In this document: positions 11,265 to 23,044 of the stretch, piece by piece | Layout of the letters: every line of letters begins with the position of its first letter | How positions within the stretch are numbered: position 1 is the first letter of the stretch | Assembly: GCA_949825065.1 (NCBI GenBank) | Contig: OX463838.1 | Location: forward strand, 3,884,251-3,948,250 | Origin: Odontocerum albicorne | Taxonomy: Eukaryota; Arthropoda; Insecta; Trichoptera; Odontoceridae | Length of the DNA: 64,000 nucleotides | Reading direction: 5' to 3' | Position numbers and translations under genes: made by a program | Notes under the pieces: generated by a model | Told to the model about the DNA's origin: nothing | Database searches by the model: none | What the model saw: the letters and a program-made list of their open reading frames with translations, nothing else

Positions 11265-12030
11265 TAACACTTTTATTATATTTTTATTTATTTAACACTT
11301 ATATAATCTGACGGGCTTATTGCCAGGTGGCAATCTTTTCCAGCCAACCAGACAAAAGTAAATTAAGCAAGTTACACGGTTGCATAAATCATTCAAATGA
11401 CTATCAATTCCCACGAAATTCATAAAAACATACGTGAGCATATGCCCACGAACCCCACAAAGACGGACAATCACCCGAACATTATTTTTCATATAAAGTG
11501 AGATATCATCAATCAAAAGAAAAAGAAGGGATGGTGGAGAGAAAAGGAAAAATCAGGAATGACACGCGTTATTTTATTGGCTAGAAATGAAGAGTTTTTT
11601 CAATCGCTTCTTAAAGCATGCCAAGGACGGAGCAAATCTTATCCATCCCAACGAAATTACTTGGGCATGTCCTCACGTATATGTTTATGGATTTCGTGGG
11701 GATGACTATCCATCCCCACGAAATCCATAAACATATACGTGAGCACATGCCCACGAACCCCACAAAGACTGACAATCACCCGAACATTCTTTTTCATTAG
11801 AAATTAAAAGGTTTTCAGTCGCTTCTTAAAGCATGCCAAGGACGGAGCAAATCTGGTTTGTAACTGATTTCAGAGTCTCACTGCATGGACAGTAAAGGAC
11901 GACGTAAAAAAAGTGGAGCGGTGAACTGGAAAGGCCAATCTGTTTGAGTGTAGCGCTAATCCATGATTGGAAAGACGCTGAAAAGAGGGGGTGGCGGGAC
12001 AGTTAAGGATAGTATACAATAGATACAGTA
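11265..12030 (-). mobile_element. LINE family D copy with a palindromic insertion
   Basis: The minus strand ends in the tail GCAATAAGCCCGTCAGATT plus AAATAAATA (11265-11345). The coding end at about 11840-12010 gives RLSNHGLALH, FPVHRSTFFTSSFTVHAVRLW and CFKKRLK, the classic C terminus of Jockey/R1-type reverse transcriptases. The middle holds a near-perfect palindrome at 11662-11753. Confidence 0.7.
11662..11753. repeat. Long palindrome (43-bp arms, 6-bp spacer)
   Basis: Arm 11662-11704 (TGGGCATGTCC...GGGGATG) is the reverse complement of 11711-11753 with a single mismatch; the spacer is ACTATC. It is a local inverted duplication of a LINE D segment. Confidence 0.9.
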
Positions 12031-12044
12031 TGTGAATTTGGCGT

Positions 12045-12650
12045 CTATTTCTAACATTCAACCAGTTCAATGCCTTCTGGTATGAAGTTATATGATCGTA
12101 CTTTCGTAGGTTGAAAATAAATCTTAGACAAACATTTGACATTGACTAGTTGACAAGAGTAAATAAAGGAAGTTACATAGTCGCAAAATATATTCAAACG
12201 ATTAATCATTTTATGACATTTATGAACATATATGTTATATAGCAAAAGCAAAAGTGAGATATCATCAATCAAAAGAAAAAGAAAGGGATGTTGGAGAGGA
12301 AAGAAAAATCAGGAATGAAACACGTTATATTACTGACTAGAAATTAAGAGTTATTCAGTCTCTTCTTAAAGCATGCCAAGGACGAAGCGAGTCTTAAATT
12401 GATTTGTAACTGATTCCAGAGTCTCATTGCATATACAATAAACGACGAAGTAAAAAAGAAAATCGGTGAACTGAGAAGGCCAGTAAACAATATCTGTTTG
12501 AGCGTACCGCAAGTCCATGATCGGAAATACGCTGAGATTTTTCGGAGAGATAAAAAAGGGTGGCGGGACAGTTAAGGATATTATACAATAGAGATAGTTT
12601 ATGAACTTGAGATCTATTTCTCAGGTTAAAAATAAATCTTAGAAAAATAA
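12045..12650 (-). mobile_element. LINE family D, second copy (degenerate)
   Basis: This repeats the layout of the previous copy: GAGATATCATCAATCAAAAG near 12255, the SRxWNQ-like coding end at 12340-12560, and GGTGGCGGGACAGTTAAGG at 12560-12578. Minus orientation. Confidence 0.6.
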
Positions 12651-12705
12651 TGATATGTGTATTTTCAGAATTTAACGTAAGGTGTGATTGATAAAAATAT
12701 ATAAT

Positions 12706-12985
12706 CGTATATTTTGATTAGTCCATACTTCAGACATCAGGATATGGTTCCATATATTTTGATCAGTCTATACTTCAGACAGCAGGACATGATACCATAT
12801 ATTTTGATCAGTCTATACTTCAGACAGCAGGATATGGTTCCAAATATTTTGATCAGTCTATACTTCAGACAGAAGGACATGATACCATATTTTTTTATCA
12901 GTCTATACTTCAGACAGCAAGATATGATACCATATATTATGATCAGTCTATACTTCAGACAGCAGGATATGGTACCATTAAAAAT
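12706..12985. repeat. 45-bp minisatellite, short array (about 6 copies)
   Basis: The unit CCATATATTTTGATCAGTCT then ATACTTCAGACAGCAGGATA repeats every 45 bases. The array ends in GGTACCATTAAAAATAAC, as the long array does. Any protein-like frame is an artefact of the period being a multiple of three. Confidence 0.93.
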
Positions 12986-13364
12986 AACAAAATAAAATAA
13001 TGAGAGGTCAATAAATTTGATAAATATGTACCAATTTATTATCTATATAACGCAATAATTGATATTCAAAAGTCAAGAACGCGTATCACACAACACACAG
13101 TTGAATGTTTTATATAAAATTCTAGAGTTGACGTCAGGATACAAAAAAAGACGTTCATATTGAAGATGAAAATGGACCGAGACGTCAGTTCACTCAACTT
13201 TCAACTTTTAAGCAATCAAAAATTTTATAACTTTATCAACAGTATTTATTGTTCGTTCAACAGTATTTATTGTTTATGAACTTGAGGTCTATTTCTCAGG
13301 TTAAAAATATATCTTATGTGTATTTTCAGAATTTAGCGTAAGGTGCGATTGATAAAAATATATA

Positions 13365-15252
13365 ATCATATATTTTGATTAGTCTATACTTCAACCATCA
13401 GGATATGGTTCCATATATTTTGATCACTCTATACTTCAGACAGCAGGATATGATACCATACATTTTGATCAGTCTATACTTCAGACAGCAGGATATGGTT
13501 CCATATATTTTGATCAGTCTATACTTCAGACAGAAGGACATGATACCATATATTTTGATCAGTCTATACTTCAGACAGCAGGACATGATACCATATATTT
13601 TGATCAGTCTATACTTCAGACAGCAGGATATGGTTCCATATATTTTGATTAGTCTATACTTCAAACAGCAGGATATGATACCATATATTTTGATCAGTCT
13701 ATACTTCAGACAGCAGGATATGGTTCCATATATTTTGATCAGTCTATATTTCAGACAACATGATATGGTTCCATATATTTTGATCAGTCTATACTTCAGA
13801 CAGCAGGATATGGTTCCATATATTTTGATTAGTCTATACTTCAAACAGCAGGATATGATACCATATATTTTGATCAGTGTATACTTCAGACAGCAGGATA
13901 TGGTACCATATATTTTGATCTGGTTAGGATATGGTTCCATATATTTTGATCAGTCTATATTTCAGACAACATGATATGGTTCCATATATTTTGATCAGTC
14001 TATACTTCAGACAGCAGGATATGGTTCCACATATTTTGATTAGTCTATACTTCAAACAGCAGGATATGATACCATATATTTTGATCAGTCTATACTTCAG
14101 ACAGCAGGATATGGTACATATATTTTGATCAGTCTATACTTCAGACAGCAGGATATGGTACCATATATTTTGATCAGTCTATACTTCAGACAGCAGGATA
14201 TGGTTCCATATATTTTGATCCGTCTATACTTCAGACAGCAGGACATGATACCATATACTATATTTTGATCAGTCTATACTTCAGACAGCAGGATATGGTT
14301 TCATATATTTTGATCAGTCTATACTTCAGACAACAGGATGTGGTTCCATGTATTTTGATCCGTCTATACTTCAGACAGCAGGATATGGTTCCATATATTT
14401 TGATCAGTCTATACTTCCGACATCAGGATATGGTTCCATATATTTCGATCAGTCTATACTTCAGACAGCACGATATGGTATCATATATTTTGATCAGTCT
14501 ATACTTCAGACAGCAGGATATGGTACCATATATTTTAATCAGTCTTTACTTCAGACAGCAGGATATGGTACCATATATTTTGATCAGTCTATACTTCAGA
14601 CCGCAGGATATGGTTCCATATATTTTGATTAGTCTATACTTCAAACAGCAGGATATGATACCATATATTTTGATCAGTCTATACTTCAGACATCAGGATA
14701 TGGTTCCATATATTTTGATCAGTCTATACTTCAGACATCAGGATATGGTTCCATATATTTTGATCCGTCTATACTTCAGACAGCAGGACATGGTTCCATA
14801 TATTTTGATCAGTCTATACTTCAGACAGCAGGACATGATACCATATATTTTGATCAGTCTATACTTCAGACAGCAGGATATGGTTCCATATATTTTGATC
14901 AGTTTATACTTCAGACAGCAGGACATGATACCATATATTTTGATCAGTCTATACTTCAGACCGCAGGATATGGTTCCATATATTTTGATCAGTCTATACT
15001 TCAAACAGCAGGACATGATACCATATATTTTGATCAGTCTATACTTCAGACAGCAGGATATGGTTCCATATATTTTGATCAGTCTATACTTCAAACAGCA
15101 GGATATGGTTCCATATATTTTGATCAGTCTATACTTCAAACAGCAGGATATGGTTCCATATATTTTAATCAGTCTATACTTCAGACATCAGGATATGATA
15201 CCATATATTTTGATCAGTCTATACTTCAGACAGCAGGATATGGTACCATTAA
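13365..15252. repeat. 45-bp minisatellite, long array (about 41 copies)
   Basis: Same unit as at 12.7 kb. Variants alternate between GGTTCC, GGTACC and GATACC junctions. Small defects occur near 13920, 14117 and 14255. Since 45 is 15 codons, both strands are open for up to 333 codons; I do not call these genes. Confidence 0.95.
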
Positions 15253-15759
15253 AAATAACAAAATAAAATAATGAGAGGTCAATAAATTTGATAAATATGT
15301 ACCAATTTATTATCTATGTAACGCAATAATTTACATTCAAAAGTCAAGAACGCGTATCACACAAAACACAGTTGAATGTTTTATATAAAATTCTAGAGAT
15401 GACGTCAGGATACAAAAAAAAACGTTCATATTGAAGATGAAAATGGACCGAGACGTCAGTTCACTCAACTTTCAACTTTTAAGCAATCCACCCGGACTAC
15501 CTAAAATTTTATAACTTTATCAACAGTATTTATTGTTCGTTCGTATAACTTTTTCAGCAGTATTTATTGTTGGTTTTTATAACTTTTTCAGCAGTGTGTA
15601 TTGTTCAACCTTTCAGCTTGGTAAGTAATTTTTCACGGGCTGCAAATTTTTATATAAAAAATGTTTTTGTGGAACCTAAATTAAATAGAGATGCGCTTAA
15701 TTTAATTAAAGTTGGTAACGTTGAACAAATAACAATATTTTGAAAAAAAATGTCAACGT

Positions 15760-15870
15760 CCCTTGTCGAACGGTTAACATTCACATTTAGCTAAGCGGGC
15801 GCCACAGGTTTGAATCCTGGCATATTTATTTCCGGCCTAGTTTTACTCTTAGGCCGTTTACATTTGATTT
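15760..15870 (+). mobile_element. tRNA-like SINE head
   Basis: AGCTAAGCGGGCGCCACAGG and GGTTTGAATCCTGGC (B box) followed by CCGGCCTAGTTTTACTCTTA, as in S1 bodies. Truncated. Confidence 0.45.
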
Positions 15871-16289
15871 TATATTTTTCTGTTGTTTACAATTAAGTAA
15901 TGCGAAAATAGCGCAATTTAAAAAAAACTCTGCATAATGAAAAACTGGAGCAGATCAAATCAGTCGATTGTCTAGGAATTGTGATATCCTTGCTATCGGA
16001 ACTTTGGGTTTGATCTGTTAAGGCTGTGTGCATGCTGAAGTGCAACAGCTTGCACACAATAAACTTAAAAACGCAAAAGCGTTTTTCATACGATCGTAAT
16101 AGATTACGACGGAATGCCTATCATCATAATATCACAAAAAAGGAAAGATAGTTCAAAATATCCTTTTAAAAGTGAATTGCAACCAAATACAACCAAAATG
16201 AAAATGCTGGTCACTTAACATAATTATTGTTTATCATATCTAGTATTTTCCTTGTTGGACAAGTTAAATTATCTTTCCTATTTCGTAAG

Positions 16290-16700
16290 TAGGAAAATAA
16301 TAATCTATGATTAAATAAGAAGTGTGAGTGCCAACATTTTTGAATGAGAGTGAAACGTGGGCATGGAAAATGAATGAAAGAAGCCGAGTTAACGCAGTGG
16401 AAATCCATGCACTGCGAAGAATATGTGGCATATCAATGTATGACAGAATAAGAAATGTAATCAATTAAGGATGAATGGGACCTAAAAACTGATGTTTTAA
16501 ATGAAGGAGAAGAGATCACGTTTAGGAGGTTTGGACATTTCGAACGGTTGGGCAACGAAAGACTGACATTAAAAAATATAATACAAACATAAATGGGAGT
16601 CATAGTAGAGATCTACCGAGAAGATTACGGTTGGAAAAAGTGAATTAAAATTAGAACTCGCACTACTGAGAGGGGGAGCACTGTAGCAGTAGATAGGTCC
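16290..16700 (+). mobile_element. LINE family C fragment (degenerate)
   Basis: Plus-strand frames give SRVNAVEIHALRRICGISMY and, after breaks, RDLPRRLRLEK, the post-RT region of family C. The preceding interval 15871-16289 shows only a further weak B-box-like GGGTTTGATCTG near 16008. Confidence 0.6.
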
Positions 16701-16837
16701 ACCCGCCGGCCTGGCCGGGCGCATTCCATGTTAGAGTCTATGGATTCTAATTTCAACAAGAGTGACATTTTGTTTTATATACATATTACAATTTTGACAG
16801 ATGTTATTTTTATTTCATTCGGTAAAAGATATTTTTG

Positions 16838-17276
16838 TCCAGCATTACTACAAAGATTAGCGTTAAATGTTCCTAACAATTATACTAGACTGCGCCGGCA
16901 GGAACTGTTCTCAATAACATACGCAAGAACGGGTCTTCCAGCCGCTATGCCTGTTGGAAGGGCCTTAACTCTTCTTAACGGGACTGCTTCGGATATTGAC
17001 ATATTTCATATCACATTACCAAAAGCAAAAGTAAATTTTCTTCTTAGATTAAGCGCGTTAGAAAGCACTCATCAACATACTTAAGTGACTGAATATATAT
17101 GTAACATACGTTTGTGTGTAAATACTCGTTTGTATACATATGCATTATTTTTTATTTTATATAATTTAAAAAAAAATATTTTTCCCTGTAATTTTTCTTC
17201 TTTTTTAATGTCTTGTATTTTTCAATGTAATTGGGCTAAGCCTGTTTTGAAAAAAATAAATAAATAAATAAATAAA
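16838..17276 (+). mobile_element. Jockey-type LINE family F, 3' end
   Basis: LLQRLALNVPNNYTRLRRQE and, further on, GRALTLLNGTASDIDIF form the C terminus of the LINE protein. After the stop come a 3' UTR with GGGCTAAGCCTGTTTTGA and an (AAAT)n tail at 17255-17276. The same segment occurs at 45.9 and 53.9 kb. Confidence 0.75.
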
Positions 17277-17324
17277 TGTTGAATAATTGAGATATTTGTT
17301 TCATTATGGATAGCTCTCCTAAAT

Positions 17325-17460
17325 AATAAAAGGCAAGGAGTAAGGAAAACAGGAGCTGTATGTATGTGAAGGAGACAAAGGAAGAATATCGAGGTAGGAA
17401 AGTTTAGCCTTGTGCCTACCCCAACAGGAAAATGGCGTGATGGTATAAATGTATGTCATA
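17325..17460 (+). mobile_element. LINE family C, extreme 3' end
   Basis: AGGTAGGAAAGTTTAGCC then CTACCCCAACAGGAAAATGG and GCGTGATGGTAT. This is the terminal signature shared with 25.09 and 56.7 kb. 17461-17749 has no recognisable feature. Confidence 0.5.
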
Positions 17461-17749
17461 ATACAAAAAATTTCATCAGAAATGTCAGCAAATGTGTGAA
17501 CTTCCTTGTTTAGCCGAGAGATAACAAAGGTCAATTAATATAAAACAACACAGTCTAATCCAGAGAATATCAACGTATCGAAAAATATTCAGACAGTTTT
17601 TTAAAAAGATTTATACGTGTGTTATTTCTTGTTATCATGACATACTACGACGCAATGGTCCATATCATTTAATCCGTCAGTAATTGAATTTATCTTGTTT
17701 TTAAATATTTTTGGTGCAAATTGTGAATTTAACTTTTATCGATTTTTAG

Positions 17750-18195
17750 CGGAATGGTTCTAATGGGACGTGATGATGATAGTAGTTGTTGGTAAATAAA
17801 TAAAATACGTCAATTAGCAATGCGGAAGGAGAGAGTGAATGAATGTTTTATTTATCGGTATGTGGGTATTCTTACATTTCAGAATGGGCGCGGGAGTGCG
17901 CCCGTGATATATTTTTATCTCGCTTCTGTGCGTGCAGAAATGGTTAATTGAAGTATTGCAGACATCGCAAATAGTATTGTTGGTAAACAATTTGTTTACG
18001 GGATCGGCGAGACAGCGTGATGCGTTCTCTTTCTACTGTGGAATGTATCGTAAATAGTATTGTGGGTAAACAATTGGTTTACGGAAACGGCGAGATGTCC
18101 GGCCGCGTCAATGTTTTGGTATGTGACCTTTGGACATATCCAAAGGTCGTTTCGTCGGTCGTTGACCGTATGTGTTGACAATATTCAGCGACGAC
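17750..18195 (+). mobile_element. LTR-like fragment (element X)
   Basis: Shares the blocks GCAATGCGGAAGGAGAGAG, GGAGTGCGCCCGTGATAT and GGTCGTTGACCGTATGTG with 49.03-49.44 kb and with the solo LTR at 59.99-60.53 kb. No coding region. Confidence 0.55.
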
Positions 18196-18231
18196 CGTGG
18201 TTCCCACAGATTCTTAAAATTTGCAGTTCTC

Positions 18232-18960
18232 ACGTGGATCTGTATTTTATTCACTTTTTGATGACACCAGTTCTAGTGTGAACCTATATATCGGTATTTT
18301 TTTAACTTTCTGAAGGCTGCAGTTTTCACGTGAACCCATGAATCTGTATTTTTTTAACTTTCTGAAGGCTGCAATTTTCACGTGAACCTATGAATCTGTA
18401 TTTTTTTATTTTTTGAAGGCTGCAATTTTCATGTGAACCTATGAATCTGTATTTTTTAACTTTCTGAAAGCTGCAGTTTTCACGAGAACCTATGAATCTG
18501 TATTTTTTAACTTTCTGAAGGCTGCAGTTTTCATGTGAACCTATGAATTTGTATTTTTCAACCTTCTGAAGGCTGCAATTTTCATGTGAACCTACGAATC
18601 TGTATTTTTTTACTTTCTGAAGGCTGCAGTTTTCATATGAACCTATGAATCTGTATTTTTTAACTTTCGGAAGGCTGCAGTTTTCATGTGAACCTATGAA
18701 TTTGTATTTTTTAACTTTCTGAAGGCTTCAGTTTTCATGTGAACCTATGAATCTGTATTTTTTTTAACTTTCGTGAAGACTGCAGTTTTCACGTGAACCC
18801 ATGAATCTGTATTTTTTAACTTTCTGAAGGCTGCAATTTTCATGTGAACCTATGAATCTGTATTTTTTTAATTTCTGAAGGTTGCAGTTTTCACGTGAAC
18901 CGATGAATCTGTATTTTTTAACTTCCTGAAGACTTCAGTTCTCATGGAAACTTATGGATT
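18232..18960. repeat. 51-bp minisatellite (about 14 copies)
   Basis: The unit GAATCTGTATTTTTTAACTT then CTGAAGGCTGCAGTTTTCA recurs every 51-53 bases from just after the element X fragment. The copies vary mainly in T-run length and in CACGTGAAC versus CATGTGAAC. Confidence 0.93.
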
Positions 18961-19469
18961 TATATTTTTATGACATATGGATCTGTATGTATGATGTGGA
19001 TTCGTTTAGAAGAAAAATAAGTATGTTCAAATATAAGACAAGATGTATCCGAAAATATATATGTACGAGTATGTGATAAGTTGTTATTAAAAAGGTTAAC
19101 CTATTGAAAATCCCTAAGAAAATATGATTCTGGACAATATGAATATTTGCAGTAGTAAGGGGCGAAGTAATATTCGAGAAAAAAAGAAAACCCTCAACGT
19201 GGAGTAGGATTTTTATAGAAATCATAGTTCTTTGAAAGTTAAATGTTTTGATGGGAGGTGTCTAATATGTGTTTAAATTTACACAATTTTGAGCTACCAT
19301 AGTTTAAAATAATGATAAAATATACTTTTATGATATTTAGAGATTTATTCAAAAAGTATCCCAAAACGTTCCAAAGAACACGACTAAGCGATAACCCATC
19401 AATCGAACATTTCTTAATTACAAATATTAACAGCACTATTGCAAACTTGATAACGACTAACAACAAGAC

Positions 19470-19555
19470 TGGGGACCATTAGAAATCGAATCCAAAACTC
19501 CCGTGTGGATCTCAAGCATCTACGAGTAACTAACTAACCCACCGAGGCTATATAA
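19470..19555 (-). mobile_element. tRNA-like SINE head (minus)
   Basis: The minus strand reads CCTCGGTGGGTTAGTTAG and GGATTCGATTTC, resembling A and B boxes. It abuts the hAT-like element. 18961-19469 is AT-rich with nothing recognisable. Confidence 0.4.
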
Positions 19556-20005
19556 CAGGGGTGGGCATACATGAGGTCAACGAGAGCCACATTCTGGATT
19601 TTCATATACTCGTATATTAAGAGCCACACCCTATTCACGTTCTCACGTAGCATTAAATACATTAATTCTAATTTATTACATATTCTACACAAATCTTAAT
19701 TGCTATATAAAGTATAAAAAATACACATATAAGAAAATATAAAAATAGTGCAGAATACGGTTTGCGCACATAAAGAGGCAGGAGATGCGCGCGCGCCCTA
19801 CACATTGAAAACACAGCACACACGTATACACCGATACTTGCGTCTTTGACAGTTGCATTCATACATGCGCATCTTGTCACTTACAACATTTAGAAAGGAA
19901 AATCGCGAAAATACAAGTATAATGAGGAAAGAAAGTACCTATATTTTTATAATAGACATTGCGAGCCGCACTTAACCCTCTCGGAGTCGTATTTGCCCAT
20001 GTCTG
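19556..20005. mobile_element. hAT-like non-autonomous element
   Basis: The left end CAGGGGTGGGCATAC and inverted right end CAGACATGGGCAAAT resemble hAT terminal repeats of the CAGGGGTGGGC type. The flanks CTATATAA and CTATATTT agree at 6 of 8 bases, as expected for an old 8-bp target duplication. Internal GAGCCACA and GCGAGCCGC motifs are usual for such elements. No transposase. Confidence 0.6.
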
Positions 20006-20009
20006 CTAT

Positions 20010-20160
20010 ATTTTTTTATTTATTTAGTTATTATTACACATGACAAGAAATGTACATAATTTGCGAAAAAACAACAGTTAATTTAATTTGGACATACATT
20101 ATTTTAATGGCTCTGGGTTTGTCGCCTTTCGTTTGTTGTATTTCCAGTAAACGAGGTTTT
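20010..20160. repeat. Dispersed repeat, copy 1 of a pair
   Basis: The stretch from ACACATGACAAGAAATGTAC to CTCTGGGTTTGTCGCCTTTC is repeated at 25.10-25.20 kb. Family unknown. The following interval to 20740 contains AT-rich duplicated pieces (TCATCCCATAA twice) but no gene I can support. Confidence 0.5.
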
Positions 20161-20743
20161 TGCCTGTATCTCACTGAGGATATTTAGCACGAAAAAATAA
20201 ATCGATACTTCTTTCCGATTTTCGATTACACAAAAACAAAACCCCATTGCACGTTCTCATCAACCTGACAAACAGTGACACTCAATTACAACTGGAAACA
20301 TCATGCGAAATCAAACTCTTCACCCCAGAAAGATCAAAAATGTTCATCCCATAATGTACCGCACATAATCATAAGAACAAAAATAAAAACAAAAGTTAAA
20401 CCAAAAATGAATCCAAAATGAAATAAAAATAAAACCAAAAATTTTCATCCCATAACATACCGCACACAATCATAAGAATAAAAATAAAAACAAAAAAATA
20501 CAGAAATACAAAACAACAAAAATTAAAACAAGAAGAAACCCAGACTCACGAGCCCACACAAATCTTTTCCACACGTCATTCATCCTGAAAGCCCAGTACT
20601 CAAAATCCTGTCGCAATAACAACCACGCTCCGATCGACTGTCTAAATGGTTTTTCTCCCTTTATCTTTATTGAAGTCTGCACGCCATTGTATGTAATGGG
20701 AGCCAAATAAGCATATTACCTTTGGGCAAAAGAGGTTTAACTC

Positions 20744-21022
20744 TTAGGATGGTAACATTTCATTAGTTGCCATGCGTGTCATGTATCTCTGCTGAGTTTG
20801 CATCTTCCCTTCCTCTCGATGGTAGTGCCAGAGAATGGATTGGAGATGCAAATTGGCTATGTTTAGGACCCGATACTCTCTAAAAAGCTCCCCCGTGGGA
20901 TACCGGGCAGGAAGTTTATTAATTATTTTTACAATAATTTTTTGGGAAACCTGCAATGTGTGTTTTTGGATTAAGGTGCATCTCCCCCAAACTGATATAC
21001 CGTAGGAAAGTGCTACTGACAT
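20744..21022 (-). mobile_element. Jockey-type LINE 3' coding fragment
   Basis: The minus-strand frame has ALSYGISVWGRCTLIQKHTL, then QKIIVKIINKLPARYPTGEL and LFREYRVLNIANLHLQS, the region after the reverse transcriptase domain of Jockey-type LINEs. It is open for about 90 codons. 21023-21597 shows nothing recognisable. Confidence 0.7.
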
Positions 21023-21597
21023 AAGGATAAGATAATATATTTAAAATATATGATAAGATAATGTATTTAACGCGTATTTTAATTATTATATTAGTCAACG
21101 GGTTTCCGTCACAGTTCATATTCTACTCGTACATGACTCGATGAGAATCATTAATTCGTTAGCCACGGCAGACAGGAGAATGATTATCGATAAGATCTTC
21201 GTACTTTGGTAAACATATAACGTTTAGTTTATCTTTATCCGTATTAAAATATATCGAATGAATAATTATTTTGATGATTCACGGTCGGAGTTTGATTATT
21301 GATTACAAATGATCTGTTCTAAGGTAAAAGATTAATTTGTTTCGTTTCGTCTCCGTTGTATTGATTGAATTAATTTTATTTAAATATATTTTGATGGCAA
21401 AATATGTACGTGGTAAATTATAGTCCAAAATTCAAAAGGCATGTGTTACGAACTATACATTTTGAAGACTAATCTAGATGCGTGAAAAGTCACGTGTAAC
21501 GAAAAAAAATAAAAAATAAAATGTGTTAAAGTAGGCTAAAAGGGAAAATTTGTCTTCTTTATAATACCTATGAAATTATCAGATTTTTATAATTATA

Positions 21598-22170
21598 ATT
21601 ATTTATTTATTTAACACTTTTATTGCAAATACAATCTGGCGGGCTTATTGCCAGGCGGCAATCTTTTCTAACCAACCAGACAAAAGTAAATTAAGCAAGT
21701 TACGTGGTCGCATAAATCATTCAAATGACTATCCATCCCCACGAAATCCCTTAACACATACGTGAGCGTATGCCCACGGACCCTACAAAGACGGACAATT
21801 ACCCGATTATTTTTTTTCATATAAAGTGAGATATCATCAATCAAAAGAAAAGGAAGGTATGGTGGAGAGGAAAGGAAAAGAAAAATCAGGAATGAAACAC
21901 GTTATTTTACTGACTAGAAATTAAAAGTTTTTTCAGTCGCTTCTTAAAGCATACCAAGGACGGAGCGAGTCTTATAATATTGATTTGTAACTGATTCCAG
22001 AGTCTCACTGCATGGACAGTATAAAGGACGACGTAAAAAAAAGAAGACTGGTGAACTGGAAAGGCCAATAGACAATCTCTGTTTGAGCGTGTAGCGCCAA
22101 TCCATGATTGGAAAGACGCTGAACATTTTCGACGAGATAGGAGGGGGTGACGGGACAGTTAAGGATTTTT
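21598..22170 (-). mobile_element. LINE family D, 3' end
   Basis: Best copy of this 3' end: minus-strand RLSNHGLALH, an FTSLLFF-like stretch, VHAVRLWNQLQ and CFKKRLKKLLISSQ stop. A 3' UTR and the tail GGCAATAAGCCCGCCAGATT with AAATAAATAAAT run to 21598. 22171-22440 has no feature. Confidence 0.72.
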
Positions 22171-22444
22171 ATTTGTTCTTTGTGAAATTTTGACTTTTCA
22201 TGCCACGAGAATATCTATTATCTACCTGAATAAATGTTCATTTCCCATGACGAGTATAATGTGAAGCACAATATAAAGTATCAGATCTGAGTATTTGACA
22301 TTGGTGTTACCAGAAATAACTACGTGAGCTAATGTGTGATAGGCCAATGTTTCCTGTTGCATTTAAGGCAAGGAGCTTCAGACGATTTCGATTTCGACAA
22401 TTTCTAAGTCAGTACATCAGTCCGAACATCTGGTAAACAGTTAT

Positions 22445-22590
22445 ATCTCAAAAATCTCTCCGCTCTTGACCGAAATTGTCCCGTGTCTCCCTCACCCCCC
22501 AGCCCCTAGCCGTTGAAGCGTGTATATCGTAGGGTTATACCGTTACAAAAAAGTGGAATAAACAGTGTTTGATAAAAATAAATTACAATG
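22445..22590 (+). mobile_element. Penelope-like element terminal fragment
   Basis: AATCTCTCCGCT...AGCCCCTAGCCGTTGAAG matches the 3' flank of the GIY-YIG coding region at 60.73-60.80 kb. GTAGGGTTATACCGTTACA and GTGGAATAAACAGTGTTTG match the terminal repeats at 37.6 and 61.2 kb. Confidence 0.6.
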
Positions 22591-22592
22591 AC

Positions 22593-22889
22593 TCATAAGG
22601 CTAATCGGTCATTACATTTTTTGGGATGCTGTTTTTTAGGGTGAGTGATGAATGTAGATTTAAGCCAATCTTGGAGTATGCCCCCCGTGTCATAAATAAT
22701 ATTAAACAGTCTTAACAGGTAGTCAATATTTTTGTCGTCAATCAATTTTAAAATTTCAGTGGGTACTTCGTCAGGACCACAGGTTTTTTTTTTGTTTTTA
22801 CTATTAGGAACAGCATGGAGAATTTCAGATTTCATTATGGATGGTCCATAATCAAATGTAGATAAACAAATGTCAATGTAGGTAAACAA
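22593..22889 (-). mobile_element. LINE reverse transcriptase N-terminal fragment
   Basis: KKTCGPDEVPTEILKLIDD, LFNIIYDTGGILQDWLKSTF and PKKCND on the minus strand are RT domain 0/1 signatures (GPDEIPTE...W..S.I..I.K). Confidence 0.75.
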
Positions 22890-23044
22890 ATGTTAACTTG
22901 GCTATTTTCGTTCAATTAAATATAAAATAATTAATAATAATTTTGAGAATCCCTGGGTATATTTACAAACTAAACAGTCACATGAGTGTGATAAATTTAA
23001 CTTATCAAAAAAAAAAAAACAATCCGTGCTATCAGTATTTTTAT

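Larger units (their letters stand above)
12597..15500. repeat. Segmental tandem duplication of minisatellite plus flanks
   Basis: The left flank (TTTATGAACTTGAG... then GTGTATTTTCAGAATTTA) occurs at 12599 and 13273. The right flank (AAAATAATGAGAGGTCAATA... through AGACGTCAGTTCACTCAAC) occurs at 12990-13210 and 15265-15480. So array and flanks were duplicated as a block, after which one array grew or the other shrank. Confidence 0.88.

Noticed and set aside
13375..15266. Open frames of 199 and 333 codons with a 15-residue repeat, and their antisense twins
   Set aside because: They are generated by the 45-bp minisatellite, whose period is 15 codons. Both strands are equally open, there is no plausible start context, and composition is dictated by the DNA unit.
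20470..20706. Minus-strand frame with PFRQSIGAWLLLRQDFEYWA
   Set aside because: No family recognised. It ends in a low-complexity FLFLFLFL run made by AT-rich repeats, and no exon signals surround it.
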